Below are positions 27,404-37,046 of a stretch of 64,000 nt of DNA, piece after piece. This DNA is from JACCTU01 sp963700495 (GTDB taxonomy: Bacteria; Actinomycetota; Thermoleophilia; Gaiellales; Gaiellaceae), in the NCBI GenBank assembly GCA_963700495.1, contig CAVOXT010000003.1:1-64000 (forward strand), read 5' to 3'. A model generated the notes under the pieces. That model was not told the DNA's origin. It made no database searches and saw nothing but the letters and a program-made list of their open reading frames with translations. The position numbers and the translations under genes are program-made. The first letter of the stretch is position 1. Each line of letters begins with the position of its first letter.

Positions 27404-28305
27404 CAGCGCTCGGCCTTGGGCTGCGCGAGCACGAAGAGCGACGTCCCGGACGCGGGCGTCTCGACGCGCTCCGTTGAGAGAACGCGAAAGCCTGTTTGTC
27501 GCAGAAGTTCGAGCACGTCGTCGGCCTCGAAGAACCGGAAGTGATACCTGGCACGGTCGGCATAGACCTCGGCCACGAGCCCCCGCCGCGCGAAACGCAG
27601 GCGCAGCGTAGTCGCCGCGGCACGCGCTCGGTTCCAGACAAGGTGCCTGAACCCCCGGGAAGCGAGACCCACGAGTCCGTGCCTACGTACGAGCTCTTGG
27701 AGCCCCCGCTTGCTGGGCATGCCCAGCGGCCCGAGCGTCTTCTCCCGGAGGTCCTGCTCGTCGACGACGCCGATCCAGACGGCGAGGCGTCCGTCGGACC
27801 TGAGAACGCGGCGGATCTCGTCGAGGACGCGCGCGGGATCCGGCACGTGGTCGAGCATCGTCGCGCTGATCGCGCCGTCGAACGTCTCGTCCCCGAAGGG
27901 CAGCCGCTCCGCGAGGCCCTGTACGAAGTCGAAGTCGCGCTGGGCCGCCCCGACGAGCGGGTCGAGCCCGACATACGTGCGGCGCTTGCCCGGCTCGAGG
28001 TACGCCGGCCGCGGCTCGACGCCCGCGCCGACGTCGAGCACCAGGCCGTCCACGTCGGCGAACCTGGCGAAGCGTCGCGCAACCGCAGCCGTATCGTCGT
28101 CGGGCGCGTCCTCGTACTCCTCCTCGCCGAGCTGCTGCCTCGCCTCCCAGTCCGCGCCGAGGCCCTCGGACGGGAGCAGCCGCGGAACCCCGCGCTCAAC
28201 CTCGAACCGCCGGCCGCAGCCCGTACACGCGAACGCGTCCTCGTCGGCCAGCAACCGCGCGCGACAGTCGGGGCACGCGAGCGCGCCCTCAACGTCCGGG
28301 CGCAT
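27403..28305 (-). CDS. SAM-dependent methyltransferase with N-terminal zinc-ribbon
   Basis: 300 residues from ATG 28305 (TGATG junction upstream; a TTG one codon earlier is less likely). The N-terminus has paired cysteines ALACPDCRARLL and FACTGCGRRF, a Trm112-like zinc ribbon. The core has LVLDVGAGVEPRPAYL, YVGLDPLVG, LPFGDETFDGAISATMLDHV and VLRSDGRLAVWIG. The C-terminal part KRGLQELVRRHGL and FFEADDVLELLRQTGF completes the fold. It sits directly upstream of asnB copy 3 in the operon. Confidence 0.9.
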   Translation of the reverse strand: MRPDVEGALACPDCRARLLADEDAFACTGCGRRFEVERGVPRLLPSEGLGADWEARQQLGEEEYEDAPDDDTAAVARRFARFADVDGLVLDVGAGVEPRPAYLEPGKRRTYVGLDPLVGAAQRDFDFVQGLAERLPFGDETFDGAISATMLDHVPDPARVLDEIRRVLRSDGRLAVWIGVVDEQDLREKTLGPLGMPSKRGLQELVRRHGLVGLASRGFRHLVWNRARAAATTLRLRFARRGLVAEVYADRARYHFRFFEADDVLELLRQTGFRVLSTERVETPASGTSLFVLAQPKAER

Positions 28306-29165
28306 CAACCCTCGGCTGTCCGGCGCAGCCCCTCGTCGAGCGGGACGAGGGCGTGGTCGCCGTCCAGCAGCTCGTGCAGCCGGTCGTTGCGCCCGATCAG
28401 GTCGCCCGCGGCGTCGCCGCCGGCGTCCTCGAAGAACGGCTCGCGGCCCACGACGCGGCCGATGCGCTCGGCGAGGTCTCCGATCGACGCGGTCTCGTCT
28501 CCCGCGACGTTGACGACGAGATGCACGTCCTTCTCGAGTGAGCGCACGATCGCCTCGACAGCGTCGTCGACGTAGATCGGCGTCATGCGCGGGCGCCCGC
28601 CACCGCGCAGCGTCACCGCGTCGCCGTGGGAGACCCGCGCGATCAGGCCCGGGATCAACCGGTTGACCTGCCCAGGCCCGTAGGGGGCGAAGAACCGCAG
28701 AATCGCGGTGCCCACGTGGTCGCGGTAGGCGCCGACGACGAGCTCGCCGCTCCGCTTCGTGACCCCGTAGAAGTCGTGGGCGCGACGCGGATCATCTTCG
28801 GCGACCGCTCCCTCGCCCAGCCCGTAGACCGAGCCCGAGGACGCGTAGACGAAGCGCGACGCGCCGCGGCGGCGGGCGAGGTCGAGGAGCTCCTGGGTGC
28901 TCGCGACGTTGACACGGAAGAGCGCGTTCGCGCCGTCGGGGAACGGCACGTTCGCCTGCGCGAGGTGGACGACCGCGTCGAACTCCGGGATCTCGCGGTC
29001 GTCGAGCGGCGCCGTGAGGTCGACGACGACCGGCGTGATCCCGTCGCCGGCCGGAATCCGCGACTCGTCGTGACCGAGCGCGACCGCCTCGTGTCCGTCC
29101 GCGACCAGGCGCCGGATCAGGTGCGGCGCGACGAAGCCGGTCGCACCGGTGACGAGGACCCTCAT
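28305..29165 (-). CDS. NAD-dependent sugar epimerase/dehydratase (extended SDR)
   Basis: 286 residues from ATG 29165 (ATGA junction with the next SDR gene). Nucleotide-binding VLVTGATGFVAPHLIRRL, VVHLAQANVPFPD, the catalytic Ser/Tyr/Lys set in YASSGSVYGLGEG and FYGVTKRSGELV (Y-x3-K), LRFFAPYGPGQ and PIYVDDAVEAIVRSL. The length is slightly short for UDP-sugar epimerases. It acts on nucleotide sugars in the cytoplasm; the precise product cannot be assigned. Confidence 0.9.
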   Translation of the reverse strand: MRVLVTGATGFVAPHLIRRLVADGHEAVALGHDESRIPAGDGITPVVVDLTAPLDDREIPEFDAVVHLAQANVPFPDGANALFRVNVASTQELLDLARRRGASRFVYASSGSVYGLGEGAVAEDDPRRAHDFYGVTKRSGELVVGAYRDHVGTAILRFFAPYGPGQVNRLIPGLIARVSHGDAVTLRGGGRPRMTPIYVDDAVEAIVRSLEKDVHLVVNVAGDETASIGDLAERIGRVVGREPFFEDAGGDAAGDLIGRNDRLHELLDGDHALVPLDEGLRRTAEG

Positions 29166-30076
29166 CCGCGTACGGAGGCGACGACGTCGCGCAGGCCGTC
29201 GTCGAGGTCGCGCGAGGCGCTCCAACCGAGCAGCTCGCGGGCGCGCTCGCTGCTCCCGACCCGGCGCCGCATGTGCACCTTCTGCGACTCGTCGAACTTC
29301 GGCTCGAGATCCGAGCCGGTGAGCTCGAGCAGGCGCCGCACGATCTCTGCGACCGAGACCTCGGTGCCGCTGCCGACGTTGAGCTCGACGCCGCTCACGT
29401 CGGACGCCATCGCGCGCACGTTCGCGTCGGCAACGTCCGCGACGTGGACGAAGTCGAACGACTGGCTGCCGTCGCCGGCGATCACGGGCGCCTCGCCCGC
29501 GAGGATCCTCCGGAGCACGCTCATCACGAGCCCGCCGGCCTGACGCGGGCCGTAGACGTTCATGTAGCGGAGCGTCACGTACTCGAACGCCACCCTCGTC
29601 GGCGAACGCGCGCAGGAGATACTCGCCCGCGATCTTCGACGCGCCGTACATCGTGCGCGCACCGAGCGGGTGCGACTCGTCCATCGTCTCGTCGGTGTCG
29701 CCGTAGACCGACGACGCGGACGAGAAGACGACCTTCTGCACGCCGGCCTGCTGCGCCGCCTCGAGCACGTTGTAGGTCCCGACGACGTTCACCTCGAGGC
29801 CGAGCCGCGGCTGCTCGATCGTCGGGCCGAGCGGCAGCACCGCCATGTGGAACACGCCAGCGGCGCCTTCGGTCGCCTTCGCGAGCGCGTCGACGTCCCT
29901 GACGTCGCCCTCGACGATCTCGATCGCTCGGCGGCGTCGCCGAGGTTCTCGGGCCGCGGCGTCGCGTCGAACGACGAGCACGTCCGCTGCCCTCGCCGCA
30001 CGAGGCGCTCGACGACGAACGAGCCGATGAAACCCGTCCCGCCCGTGACCACGAACCGCTGCCCGCGAATTTGCAC
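29162..30076 (-). CDS. NAD-dependent sugar epimerase/dehydratase (extended SDR), four frame breaks
   Basis: GTG 30076. FVVTGGTGFIGSFVVERLV, then EIVEGDVRDVDAL, VFHMAVLPLGP, VVFSSASSVYGDTDETMDE, MYGASKIAGEYLLRAFADE (Y-x3-K), LRYMNVYGPRQ and FVHVADVADANVRAMA with ELNVGSGTEVSVAEI. The frame changes near 29940-29990 and 29590. Restoring CGCG, CG, CGCG and GC gives exactly 309 codons. The -10-like TAGGAT on the minus strand overlaps the stop of the upstream deacetylase gene, so it may have its own promoter. Confidence 0.85.
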
Positions 30077-30084
30077 GGGCGCCG

Positions 30085-30090
30085 ATCCTA
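30085..30090 (-). promoter_or_regulatory. -10-like TAGGAT overlapping a TAG stop
   Basis: Minus-strand TAGGAT, 8 nt before the GTG at 30076. Its first three bases are the stop codon of the 30088-30859 deacetylase gene, so an internal leaderless promoter could fire within the operon. Confidence 0.45.
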
Positions 30091-30859
30091 CTGAGCGCGT
30101 CGGCCCTCGACCGCCCGCGGCCGGCTTTCCGGCTCGAGCGTCAGCCGGCGCGGCGGTCCGTACGCACGCTCGATCAGCAGCTGCCGCTGGGACCGCTCCC
30201 AGTCCGCGCAGGATCGCGCGCTCCCAGAGTTCCTCTGCCGAGACGGCGGACCCGCCGATCCACCACATCGGGTGGATCAGGAGCTGGAGCTTCGGAGGCG
30301 TGCCGGTCCGGAACACGTCGAAGGCCTCGAAGACGCGAGGGCTCTGGTTCGGGTCGGCGAGGAAGTGGTAGCCGGAAAGGCCGTTCGCCTTGACGACGCC
30401 CTCGACCTCGATCTCGGCCGCGCCCGGCACGAGGCTCGGCTGGTGGAACGCCACCGACCGGACCGGGAGGCCGAGCAGGTCCTCGAGCGCTCGGCGCTCG
30501 CTCCCGATCTGCTCGGTGTGCGACCGGCCGCTCGCGGGCGGGAAACCGGGGTCGTAGTGCAGCCCGATCGCGTGCCCGAGCCCGGCGATCTGCTCGACGA
30601 GCTGCTGGTTCTCTCGTCCGAACAGGTTGTAGACGGGTGAGCGCAGCATCAGGAAGTACGTCGCACGAACGCCCTCCTCGGCTTCGATCTCGGCGATCGC
30701 GAGCGCGGCCTCCGGATCGGAGTCGACGTCGTGCCTGAGCACGCAGACCCGATCGGCCTCGAGTCCGGGCGTCTCGTCGAAGGTCGCGAACGTGAAGCCG
30801 CCGTCGCGGCCCGCGCGCAGGAGCAGACGGAACGTGGCCGTCGAGAACGTGGGCTCCAC
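30088..30859 (-). CDS. Polysaccharide-deacetylase-like protein (HDVD type), one frame break
   Basis: 257 residues after repair, from GTG 30859. VCVLRHDVDSDPEAALAIAEI holds the metal-binding HDVD motif; VRATYFLMLRSPVYNLFG, HAIGLHYDPGF (the His of the metal site), VAFHQPS and LQLLIHPMWWIGG follow. The frame breaks near 30208-30215. One CG restored to CTGCGCGG gives exactly 258 codons and the tail DWERSQRQLLIERAYGPPRR. First gene of the eight-gene operon running to 21630. The damaged gene at 59949-60593 is a homologue. Confidence 0.83.
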
Positions 30860-30868
30860 GAGAGCGTT

Positions 30869-30875
30869 TAGCTTA
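30869..30875. promoter_or_regulatory. Divergent leaderless promoter (deacetylase operon / GT)
   Basis: Plus-strand TAGCTT (30869-30874) is 7 nt before GTG 30882. Minus-strand TAAGCT (30870-30875) is 10 nt before GTG 30859. The hexamers overlap by five bases, as at 10394-10400. Confidence 0.5.
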
Positions 30876-30881
30876 TGCCGG

Positions 30882-32018
30882 GTGTCCGACGCAGCGCCGA
30901 CTCCGCCGCTGCGGGTCCTGCATCTGCCAGCGCTCGTCGGCGGCCACGCGGCGGGCCTCGCGCGCGGCGAGCGTGAGCTCGGGCTGGACAGCCGCACGCT
31001 CGCGCTCGTGGAGTCTCCCTACGGCTACGAGGCGGACGTCGTGCTCTTCCCGCCGGGGCTGAGTCGCGCTGCCCGCGAGTGGCGACGCTGGCGGGCGGCG
31101 TTCGGCGAGCTGCGGCAGTACGACGTCGTCCACTTCAACTTCGGCTCGACGCTGATGCCGGCACGCCACCCGCAGTCGCCGGCCGCCCTTCGGCTGTACG
31201 CGGCGCTCACCGAGGGCCTCGACCTGAGGCTGCTGCCGAGGCGAACCGCGGTCTTCGTCACCTACCAGGGCGACGACGCGCGGCAGCGACAGCCGCGCTT
31301 CGAAGCCCTGCCGGCCGACTACTTCGATCCCGCCGTCGACGCGGCGAAGCGACGCTCGATCGCACGACTCGCACGCAGGGCAGACGGAATCTTCGCGCTC
31401 AATCCCGACCTGCTCGATGTCCTTCCACCCTCCGCCCGGTGGCTCGCGTACGCAAGCGTCGATCCACGCGAGTGGAAGCCGATCGATCCGCGCCTCGAGG
31501 GAGTCCCCGTCGTCGTGCACGCCCCGACCGACAGAGCGGTGAAGGGAACGGATCAGCTCGTCGCGGCGGTCGATCGGCTCCGCAGCGAGGGGGTCGAGGT
31601 CGAGCTCGTCCTCGTGGAAGGCGTGACCCGCAAGCAGGCACGCTCTGCATACGAGCAGGCAGACGTCGTGGTCGACCAGCTCGTCACCGGGTGGTACGGG
31701 GGGATCTCGGTCGAAGCGATGGCCCTCGGCAAGCCTGTCGTGGCGTACGTCGCCGACGAGGACGCCGCGCGTGCACCGGCCAACCTCGTGCACGAGCTGC
31801 CGATCGTGAGGGCGACGAGCGACAGCGTTCACGCCGTGCTCCGCGAGCTGCTGACCACGCGTCGCGGTGAGCTGGTCGAGCTCGGGCGTCGCGGACGCTC
31901 GTTCGTCGAGCGCTGGCACGACCCCGTCGTCGTCGCGCGAACGACGGCCGACGCCTACACGGCCGCTGTGCGCAGACGCGCCATCACGACGACGTCCACG
32001 AACTCGCCGTCCACGTAG
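30882..32018 (+). CDS. GT-B glycosyltransferase of the D-Q motif family
   Basis: 378 residues; single-gene plus-strand unit. N-terminus LRVLHLPALVGGHAAGLARGE, then VVHFNFGSTLMPARHPQS, VFVTYQGDDARQRQPRFEAL, IFALNPDLLDVLPPSARWLAY, VVHAPTDRAVKGTDQLVAAV, LVLVEGVTRKQARSAYEQ and ADVVVDQLVTGWYGGISVEA followed by MALGKPVVAYV. Closest in the window to 61755-62696 and 24399-25571. The last 21 codons overlap the convergent GNAT gene and look non-conserved (RRRAITTTSTNSPST). Confidence 0.88.
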   Translation: MSDAAPTPPLRVLHLPALVGGHAAGLARGERELGLDSRTLALVESPYGYEADVVLFPPGLSRAAREWRRWRAAFGELRQYDVVHFNFGSTLMPARHPQSPAALRLYAALTEGLDLRLLPRRTAVFVTYQGDDARQRQPRFEALPADYFDPAVDAAKRRSIARLARRADGIFALNPDLLDVLPPSARWLAYASVDPREWKPIDPRLEGVPVVVHAPTDRAVKGTDQLVAAVDRLRSEGVEVELVLVEGVTRKQARSAYEQADVVVDQLVTGWYGGISVEAMALGKPVVAYVADEDAARAPANLVHELPIVRATSDSVHAVLRELLTTRRGELVELGRRGRSFVERWHDPVVVARTTADAYTAAVRRRAITTTSTNSPST

Positions 32019-32476
32019 GCGGCTTCGCGAAGGCGCCCTTCTTCGACGAAGCCTGCTGCGAGGTAGGCGCGCAGCGCACGCTCGTTCGTCGCGAACACGT
32101 GCAGGAAGATGCGCCGGAGATTGAGGTCCTCGAAGCCGTAGCGAACGAGGAGCTCGAGCGCCTCCGAGCCGAGACCCTGCCCGCGCGCGTCCGGCACGCC
32201 GATGCGTATCTGCAGCTCGGCGCTGCGGCTGCGCGGGTCGATCCCGTGCAGCTGGCACGAACCGACCAGCACGTCGTCCTCGAGCCGGCGAATCCCGAAC
32301 ACGACGACGTCGTCGCGGCTGCGAATCGCATCGAACCAGGCGACGTGGTCGGCGTGGTGAACGGGCTTGTAGGGCGCGCTGAGCAGAACGTCACCCCGCT
32401 CGTTGATCCAGCCGAAGAGCGTCCGCGAATCCTCGTCGCGGAGCGGCGCCAGCATAATCCGCTCGCCGCGCAGCAT
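31955..32476 (-). CDS. GNAT N-acetyltransferase (RimJ/RimL or PseH-like)
   Basis: 173-residue acetyl-CoA-dependent transferase. N-terminus MLRGERIMLAPLRDEDSRTL, WINERGDVLLSAPYKPVHHA, then GSCQLHGIDPRSRSAELQIR, the acetyl-CoA loop IGVPDARGQGLGSEALELLV (R/Q-x-x-G-x-G) and VFATNERALRAYLAAGFVEE. In glycan loci this subfamily acetylates UDP-linked amino sugars (as PseH does), which suits the aminotransferase 2.5 kb downstream. The ribosomal-protein role of RimJ is the alternative. Minus TAGGCT (32483-32488) lies 6 nt upstream of the ATG. Confidence 0.88.
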   Translation of the reverse strand: MLRGERIMLAPLRDEDSRTLFGWINERGDVLLSAPYKPVHHADHVAWFDAIRSRDDVVVFGIRRLEDDVLVGSCQLHGIDPRSRSAELQIRIGVPDARGQGLGSEALELLVRYGFEDLNLRRIFLHVFATNERALRAYLAAGFVEEGRLREAAYVDGEFVDVVVMARLRTAAV

Positions 32477-32492
32477 CGCGGCAGCCTAGACC

Positions 32493-33185
32493 GTGATCGT
32501 CGCCGCACACCAGCCGAACTTCCTCCCCTGGCTCGGCTTCTTCGACAAGCTCGTCCGGGCGGACGTGCTCGTCCTCCTGGACGACGTGCAGTTCCCGCGC
32601 ACGGGGGCAGGCGTGTGGACGAACCGCGTCCGCATCGTGGTCGCCGGCGAGCCGCAGTGGATCACCGTTCCGATCCTGCGCGCGGGCCGCGGCGTCCAGC
32701 TCGTCAATGAGGTCCGGATCGACGACTCGCAGCCCTGGCGCAAGAAGCTGCTGCGGACGATCGAGCTCAACTATTCGAAGGCTGCCGCCTTCGGCGAGAC
32801 GTTTTCGCTGGTCCGCTCCCTCGTCGAGACGGACTCGGAGCTGCTGGCCGAGTACAACGACCGCAACCTGAGGCGCCTGGCGGCCGAGCTCGGGCTCGAC
32901 GAGTCGAAGCTCGTCCGCAGCTCCGAGCTGGCAGTCGAGAGTGCGGGGACCGACCTGCTGATCGCGGTGACCCGTGCCGTCGGAGGAACCGTCTATCTGA
33001 GCGGCGACGGCGCGGGCGGCTACCAGGACGACGAGCGCTTCGCTCAGGCCGGGCTCGAGCTGCGGTTCCAGGAGTACGAGCACCCCGAGTACCCGCAACT
33101 CGCGCCGGCTCCGGTTCCCGGCCTCTCGATCGTGGACGCGCTCCTCAACTGCGGGTTCGACGGGACGCGGGCGCTCGTCACCTGA
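32493..33185 (+). CDS. WbqC-like family protein
   Basis: 230 residues from GTG 32493. The beginning VIVAAHQPNFLPWLGFFDKL is the hallmark of the WbqC-like family, with VLLDDVQFPRTGAGVWTNRV, WITVPILRAGRG, LLRTIELNYSKAAAFGE and YLSGDGAGGYQDDERFAQAG. This family is found in polysaccharide clusters and has been linked to transfer of an acyl or amino-acyl group to amino sugars, but its reaction is poorly defined. It starts the plus-strand unit with the carbamoyltransferase and aminotransferase genes. Confidence 0.88.
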   Translation: MIVAAHQPNFLPWLGFFDKLVRADVLVLLDDVQFPRTGAGVWTNRVRIVVAGEPQWITVPILRAGRGVQLVNEVRIDDSQPWRKKLLRTIELNYSKAAAFGETFSLVRSLVETDSELLAEYNDRNLRRLAAELGLDESKLVRSSELAVESAGTDLLIAVTRAVGGTVYLSGDGAGGYQDDERFAQAGLELRFQEYEHPEYPQLAPAPVPGLSIVDALLNCGFDGTRALVT

Positions 33186-33186
33186 C

Positions 33187-33192
33187 TAGGAT
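33187..33192 (+). promoter_or_regulatory. -10-like TAGGAT before the carbamoyltransferase
   Basis: TAGGAT begins two bases after the WbqC-like stop (33183-33185) and lies 9 nt before GTG 33202, matching the leaderless pattern seen at other genes in the window. Confidence 0.45.
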
Positions 33193-33201
33193 CAGCGGCT
33201 C

Positions 33202-34940
33202 GTGACCGCGATCCTGGGCCTGAACGCCTTCCATGGCGACGCGGCCGCGGCCCTCGTGATCGACGGCGAGCTCGTCAACGCGGTCGAAGAAGAGCGGCTC
33301 AACCGCGTCAAGCACTGCGCCGGCTTTCCGGAGCTTGCCGCGCGCTGGTGCCTGGAGGACGCCGGGCTCGACCCGCGGGAGCTCGACCACGTCGCAATCG
33401 GGCGCGATCCGCGCGCGAACATCGGCGCGAAGGTCGTGCGGACGATCCTCAACCGCCCGAGCCCGCGTTACGTGATGGAGCGCTTCCGCAACGCGACGAA
33501 GGTCCGCGACGTCGGCGACGCAGCTGGCCGAGGCCCTCGGCGTGGAGTCCGACGGACTTCGCGCCGAAGTGCACAACGTCGAGCACCACCTCGCGCACGT
33601 GGCGAGCGCCTTCTTCGTCTCGCCCTTCGACGAGGCGGCGGTGCTCACGCTCGACGGCTTCGGCGACTTCGCCTCCACGATGCTCTGCCACGGCCGCGGC
33701 AACCGGCTCGAGGTGCTCGAGCGCGTGCTCTTCCCGCACTCGCTCGGGATCTTCTACACGGCGGTCACGCAGTGGCTCGGCTTCCCGAAGTACGGCGACG
33801 AGGGCAAGGTGATGGGCCTCGCGCCGTACGGCGACCCGGAGCGCTACCTCGCGACGATGCGCGAGCTCGTCAAGCTCGACGGCGACGGCTTCGAGCTCGA
33901 GCTCGACTTCTTCGTGCACCACAAGGAAGGCGTCGACATGACGTGGGACGAGCAGACGCCGACGATCGGCCGGCTCTTCTCCGACCGGATGGAGACGGTG
34001 TTCGGCCCCGCGCGCGAGCCGCGCACCGAGCTGACGCAGGAGCACATGGACGTCGCCGCCGCGCTCCAGGCGATGCTCGAGGAGGCGTACCTCCACCTCG
34101 TCGCGCCTGGCCTACCGGCGCACAGGCTCGACGGAACCTCTGCCTGGCCGGCGGCGTCGCGCTGAACGCCGTCGCCAACGGGCGGATCCGTCCCGAGACG
34201 GAGTTCGACGGCGTCTACGTCCAGCCGGCCGCGGGCGACTCCGGGATCGCCGTCGGCGCCGCCTTCTACGTCTGGAACCAGGTGCTCGGCAACCCGCGCG
34301 AGCTTCGTGATGGAGCACGCCTACACCGGGCCGGAGTACACCGAGGCCGAGGCCGAGCGCGGCGATCCGCGCCGCCGGGTTCGAGCCCGAGCGCATGGAC
34401 GACGCGCAGCTGTTCGACGCACGTCGCCGAGCGGATCGCGGACGGCGACGTCGTCGGCTGGTTCCAGGGCCGGATGGAGTTCGGCCCGCGCGCGCTCGGC
34501 AACCGCTCGATCGTCGTCGACCCGCGGCGCGCACGACATGAAGGACATCCTCAACGCGCGCATCAAGCACCGCGAGCACTTCCGCCCGTTCGCCCCGTCG
34601 ATCCTCGCGGAGGCGGCCGGCGAGTGGTTCGAGCAGGACTACACGTCGCCGTTCATGGTGCTCGTCTACAAGACGCGCGCCGGAGAAGCGCGGCGAGATC
34701 CCGGCCGTCAACCACGTCGACGACACGGGGCGCCTGCAGACCGTCGAGGAGCGGGTGTCCCCGCGCTACTACGGCCTGATCAAGGCGTTCGGCGAGCGCA
34801 CGGGCGTCCCGATCGTGCTCAACACGTCCTTCAACGAGAACGAGCCGATCGTGATGACCCCGGAGCACGCGGTCGAGACGTTCGGGAAGACGAAGATGGA
34901 CCTGCTCGTGCTCGGGAACCTCGTCGTGCGGCGTGGCTGA
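33202..34940 (+). CDS. NodU/CmcH-type carbamoyltransferase (about eight frame breaks)
   Basis: Uses carbamoyl phosphate and ATP to carbamoylate a hydroxyl, here probably of a sugar. GTG 33202 gives ILGLNAFHGDAAAALVIDGEL and EEERLNRVKHCAGFP; then NVEHHLAHVASAFFVSPF (the HHxxHxxxA metal site), VLTLDGFGDF, GEGKVMGLAPYG-like EGKVMGLAPYGDPERY, NLCLAGGVALNAVANGRI, VGWFQGRMEFGPRALGNRS and NTSFNENEPIVMTPEHAVE. Breaks near 33517, 34111, 34130, 34308, 34362, 34422, 34530 and 34683 each close on adding one CG/GC. The repaired gene is exactly 585 codons. Confidence 0.9.
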
Positions 34941-36009
34941 CGGGCCGATTCGGCTCGCGCGGCCGGATGTCGGGCGCCGAGGAGGCGCAGGCCGTCGCGG
35001 AGGTGCTCGAGAGCGGCTACCTGACGATGGGGCCGAAGGTGACGGAGTTCGAGGCGCGAGCTCGCGCGCGTGTGCGAGACGTCGCAGGCCGTCGCCGTCT
35101 CGTCCGGGACTGCGGCACTCCACCTCGCCGTGCTCGCGCTCGGGATCGGGCCCGGCGACGAGGTGATCGTTCCCGGCGTACACGTTCCCCGCGACCGCGA
35201 ACGTCGTCGCGCTGGCGGGCGCGCGGCCGGTGCTCGTCGACGTCGAGCCCGCGACGATGAACCTCGACCTCGCGCGGGTCTCCGACGCGGTTACGCAACG
35301 GACGCGCGCGGTGATCGGGGTGCACCTGTTCGGGCGGCCGCTCGACTGGGACGCGCTGCGCGCCGTCGTCCCGGAGGAGGTCGTCCTCGTCGAGGACGCG
35401 GCCGGTGCCCTCGGCGCGCGCCGGCAGGGACGCGCGTGCGGCAGCCTCGGCGCGATGGGCTGTCTCTCGTTCCACCCGCGCAAGATCGTCACGACCGGCG
35501 AGGGCGGCGCCGTGACGACGTCGGTCGACACGTACGCCGACGCGATCCGGCGCATGAGGCACCACGGCGTCGAGCCGCGCGGCGACTTCGAGATCAGGGC
35601 GCCCGGGCCGAACTACCGCCTCGCCGACATCCTGTGCGCGGTCGGGATCCCGCAGGTGCGCCGCCTGGACGAGCTCCTCGCCGCGCGCGCCCGAGTTGCC
35701 GCCGCGTACACCGAGCGGCTCGCCGGCATGGTCACGACGCCGAGCGCCGACGAGGGCGACGTCCACGGCTGGCAGGCGTACGTCGTCCAGCTCGACCGCC
35801 GCGACGAGGCGCTGCGCTCGCTCCGCGAGCAGGGAATCGAGGCGCAGATCGGCACGTACGCGCTCCACCGGCTCGGCGCGTACACCGACCAGGGCGAGTT
35901 CCCCGGCGCGGACGCTGCCTACGAGCGCGCGCTCGCGCTCCCGTTCCACACGCGGCTGACCGACGCGGAGCTCGACCGGGTCGCGGACGCGCTACGCGCG
36001 TTCGCCTAG
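34933..36009 (+). CDS. DegT/DnrJ/EryC1/StrS-type sugar aminotransferase (three frame breaks)
   Basis: PLP-dependent transaminase acting on keto-sugar nucleotides. GTG 34933 overlaps the carbamoyltransferase end by 8 bp. After the N-terminus come AEEAQAVAEVLESGYLTMGP, VAVSSGTAALHLAVLALGI, DVEPATMNLDLARVSDAV, VVLVEDAAGALGARRQG and SFHPRKIVTTGEGGAVTT, whose Lys is the Schiff-base residue. Breaks near 34976, 35062 and 35176 are each cured by one GC, giving 361 codons. It could amine the product of the dehydratase at 53269. Its end overlaps the convergent GT by 18 bp. Confidence 0.9.
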
Positions 36010-37009
36010 CGCGTCGCGGTAGGCGGCCACGGTCGCGTCGGTGACGGCGTCCCACGAGAAGCGCTCGCGAACGCGTGCACGCGCAGCCTCTCCCATACGG
36101 TGCCGCAGCTCGGGGTCGTCGAGCAGGCGGTGCAGCGCCGCGCCGCAGCGCGTCGACGTCGCCGGGCGGCACCTGGATGCCCGTCTCGCCGTCGACGACG
36201 AGGTCGAGCAACCCTCCGACTGCGCTCGCGACGACCGGACGGCCGTGCGCCATCGCCTCCGCGCAGACGACTCCGAAGCCCTCGCGGTAGGACGGCACAG
36301 CGACGACCGCCGCGCGCTCGTAGAGCTGCACCAGCTGCTCGTGCGGGACGAAGCCCCGCGCGCCCGGGATCTGCTCCCGCAGCGGTCCGTCGCCCACCAC
36401 GACGAGCGGTACGCCGTTCGCCGCCTCGACGAGCTCGAGCACGCCCTTCTCAGCCGAGAGCCGCCCCGCGAAGAGGACGAACGGCGGCTCGTCCTCGACC
36501 CCGACGTCGTCCGGGACGTCGACGCCGCTCGGGATCACCCGCACTTCCCGCGCGCCGAGCTCCCGCGCCGCCCGGGCCAGAGCCGTCGAGGGCGCGACGA
36601 CGAGCCGCGCCCGGCGGAGGACGATCCGCGCGAGGCGCGGCAGCCGCCGCGCAAGCTCGACGTCGGTGCCCCACACCTGCGCGATCGTCGGCCGCCCCGT
36701 CAGCAGCCCGACCCCCGCCGATGGAAGCCAGTGCGCGTGGACCACGTCAGCGTCCCTCGCGGCTCTCCGGGCTGCACGAAGGAACGAGAGCAGAAAGAGC
36801 GGCAGGAGAAGCGCGAGCCACGGCCGCCGCCGAAGGTTGCCGACGATCCCTGAGCCGTAGGCGAGCCCGAAGTGCCGGAAGCCGGCCGGCGAGACCACCT
36901 CCACCTCGACCCCCGCCGCGCGAATGTGCTCCACCGACTCGGCGATGAAGCGCCCGGCGACGTCGCCCGGGGAGCGCGGATAGGACGTCGTGAGGACGGC
37001 CGCCTTCAC
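35992..37009 (-). CDS. GT4-family glycosyltransferase (one frame break)
   Basis: 339 residues after repair from GTG 37009. VLTTSYPRSPGDVAGRFIAES, RRRPWLALLLPLFLLSFLRA, DVVHAHWLPSAGVGLL, IPSGVDVPDDVG, LFAGRLSAEKGVLELVEAAN, VPSYREGFGVVCAEAMAHGRP and VVASAVGGLLDLVVDGETG. The frame breaks near 36140; restoring one GC to GGCGCTGC gives exactly 340 codons with the tail LLDDPELRHRMGEAARARVRE. A clear paralogue of 45305-46453, block for block. Confidence 0.9.
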
Positions 37010-37030
37010 AGTGCGATCATTCTGCTCGAC

Positions 37031-37036
37031 TACGAT
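37031..37036 (+). promoter_or_regulatory. -10-like TACGAT
   Basis: TACGAT lies 10 nt before the ATG at 37047, with no Shine-Dalgarno-like sequence between. This would give a leaderless or near-leaderless transcript for the 37047-41068 unit. Confidence 0.45.
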
Positions 37037-37046
37037 CGAGGGCTCG

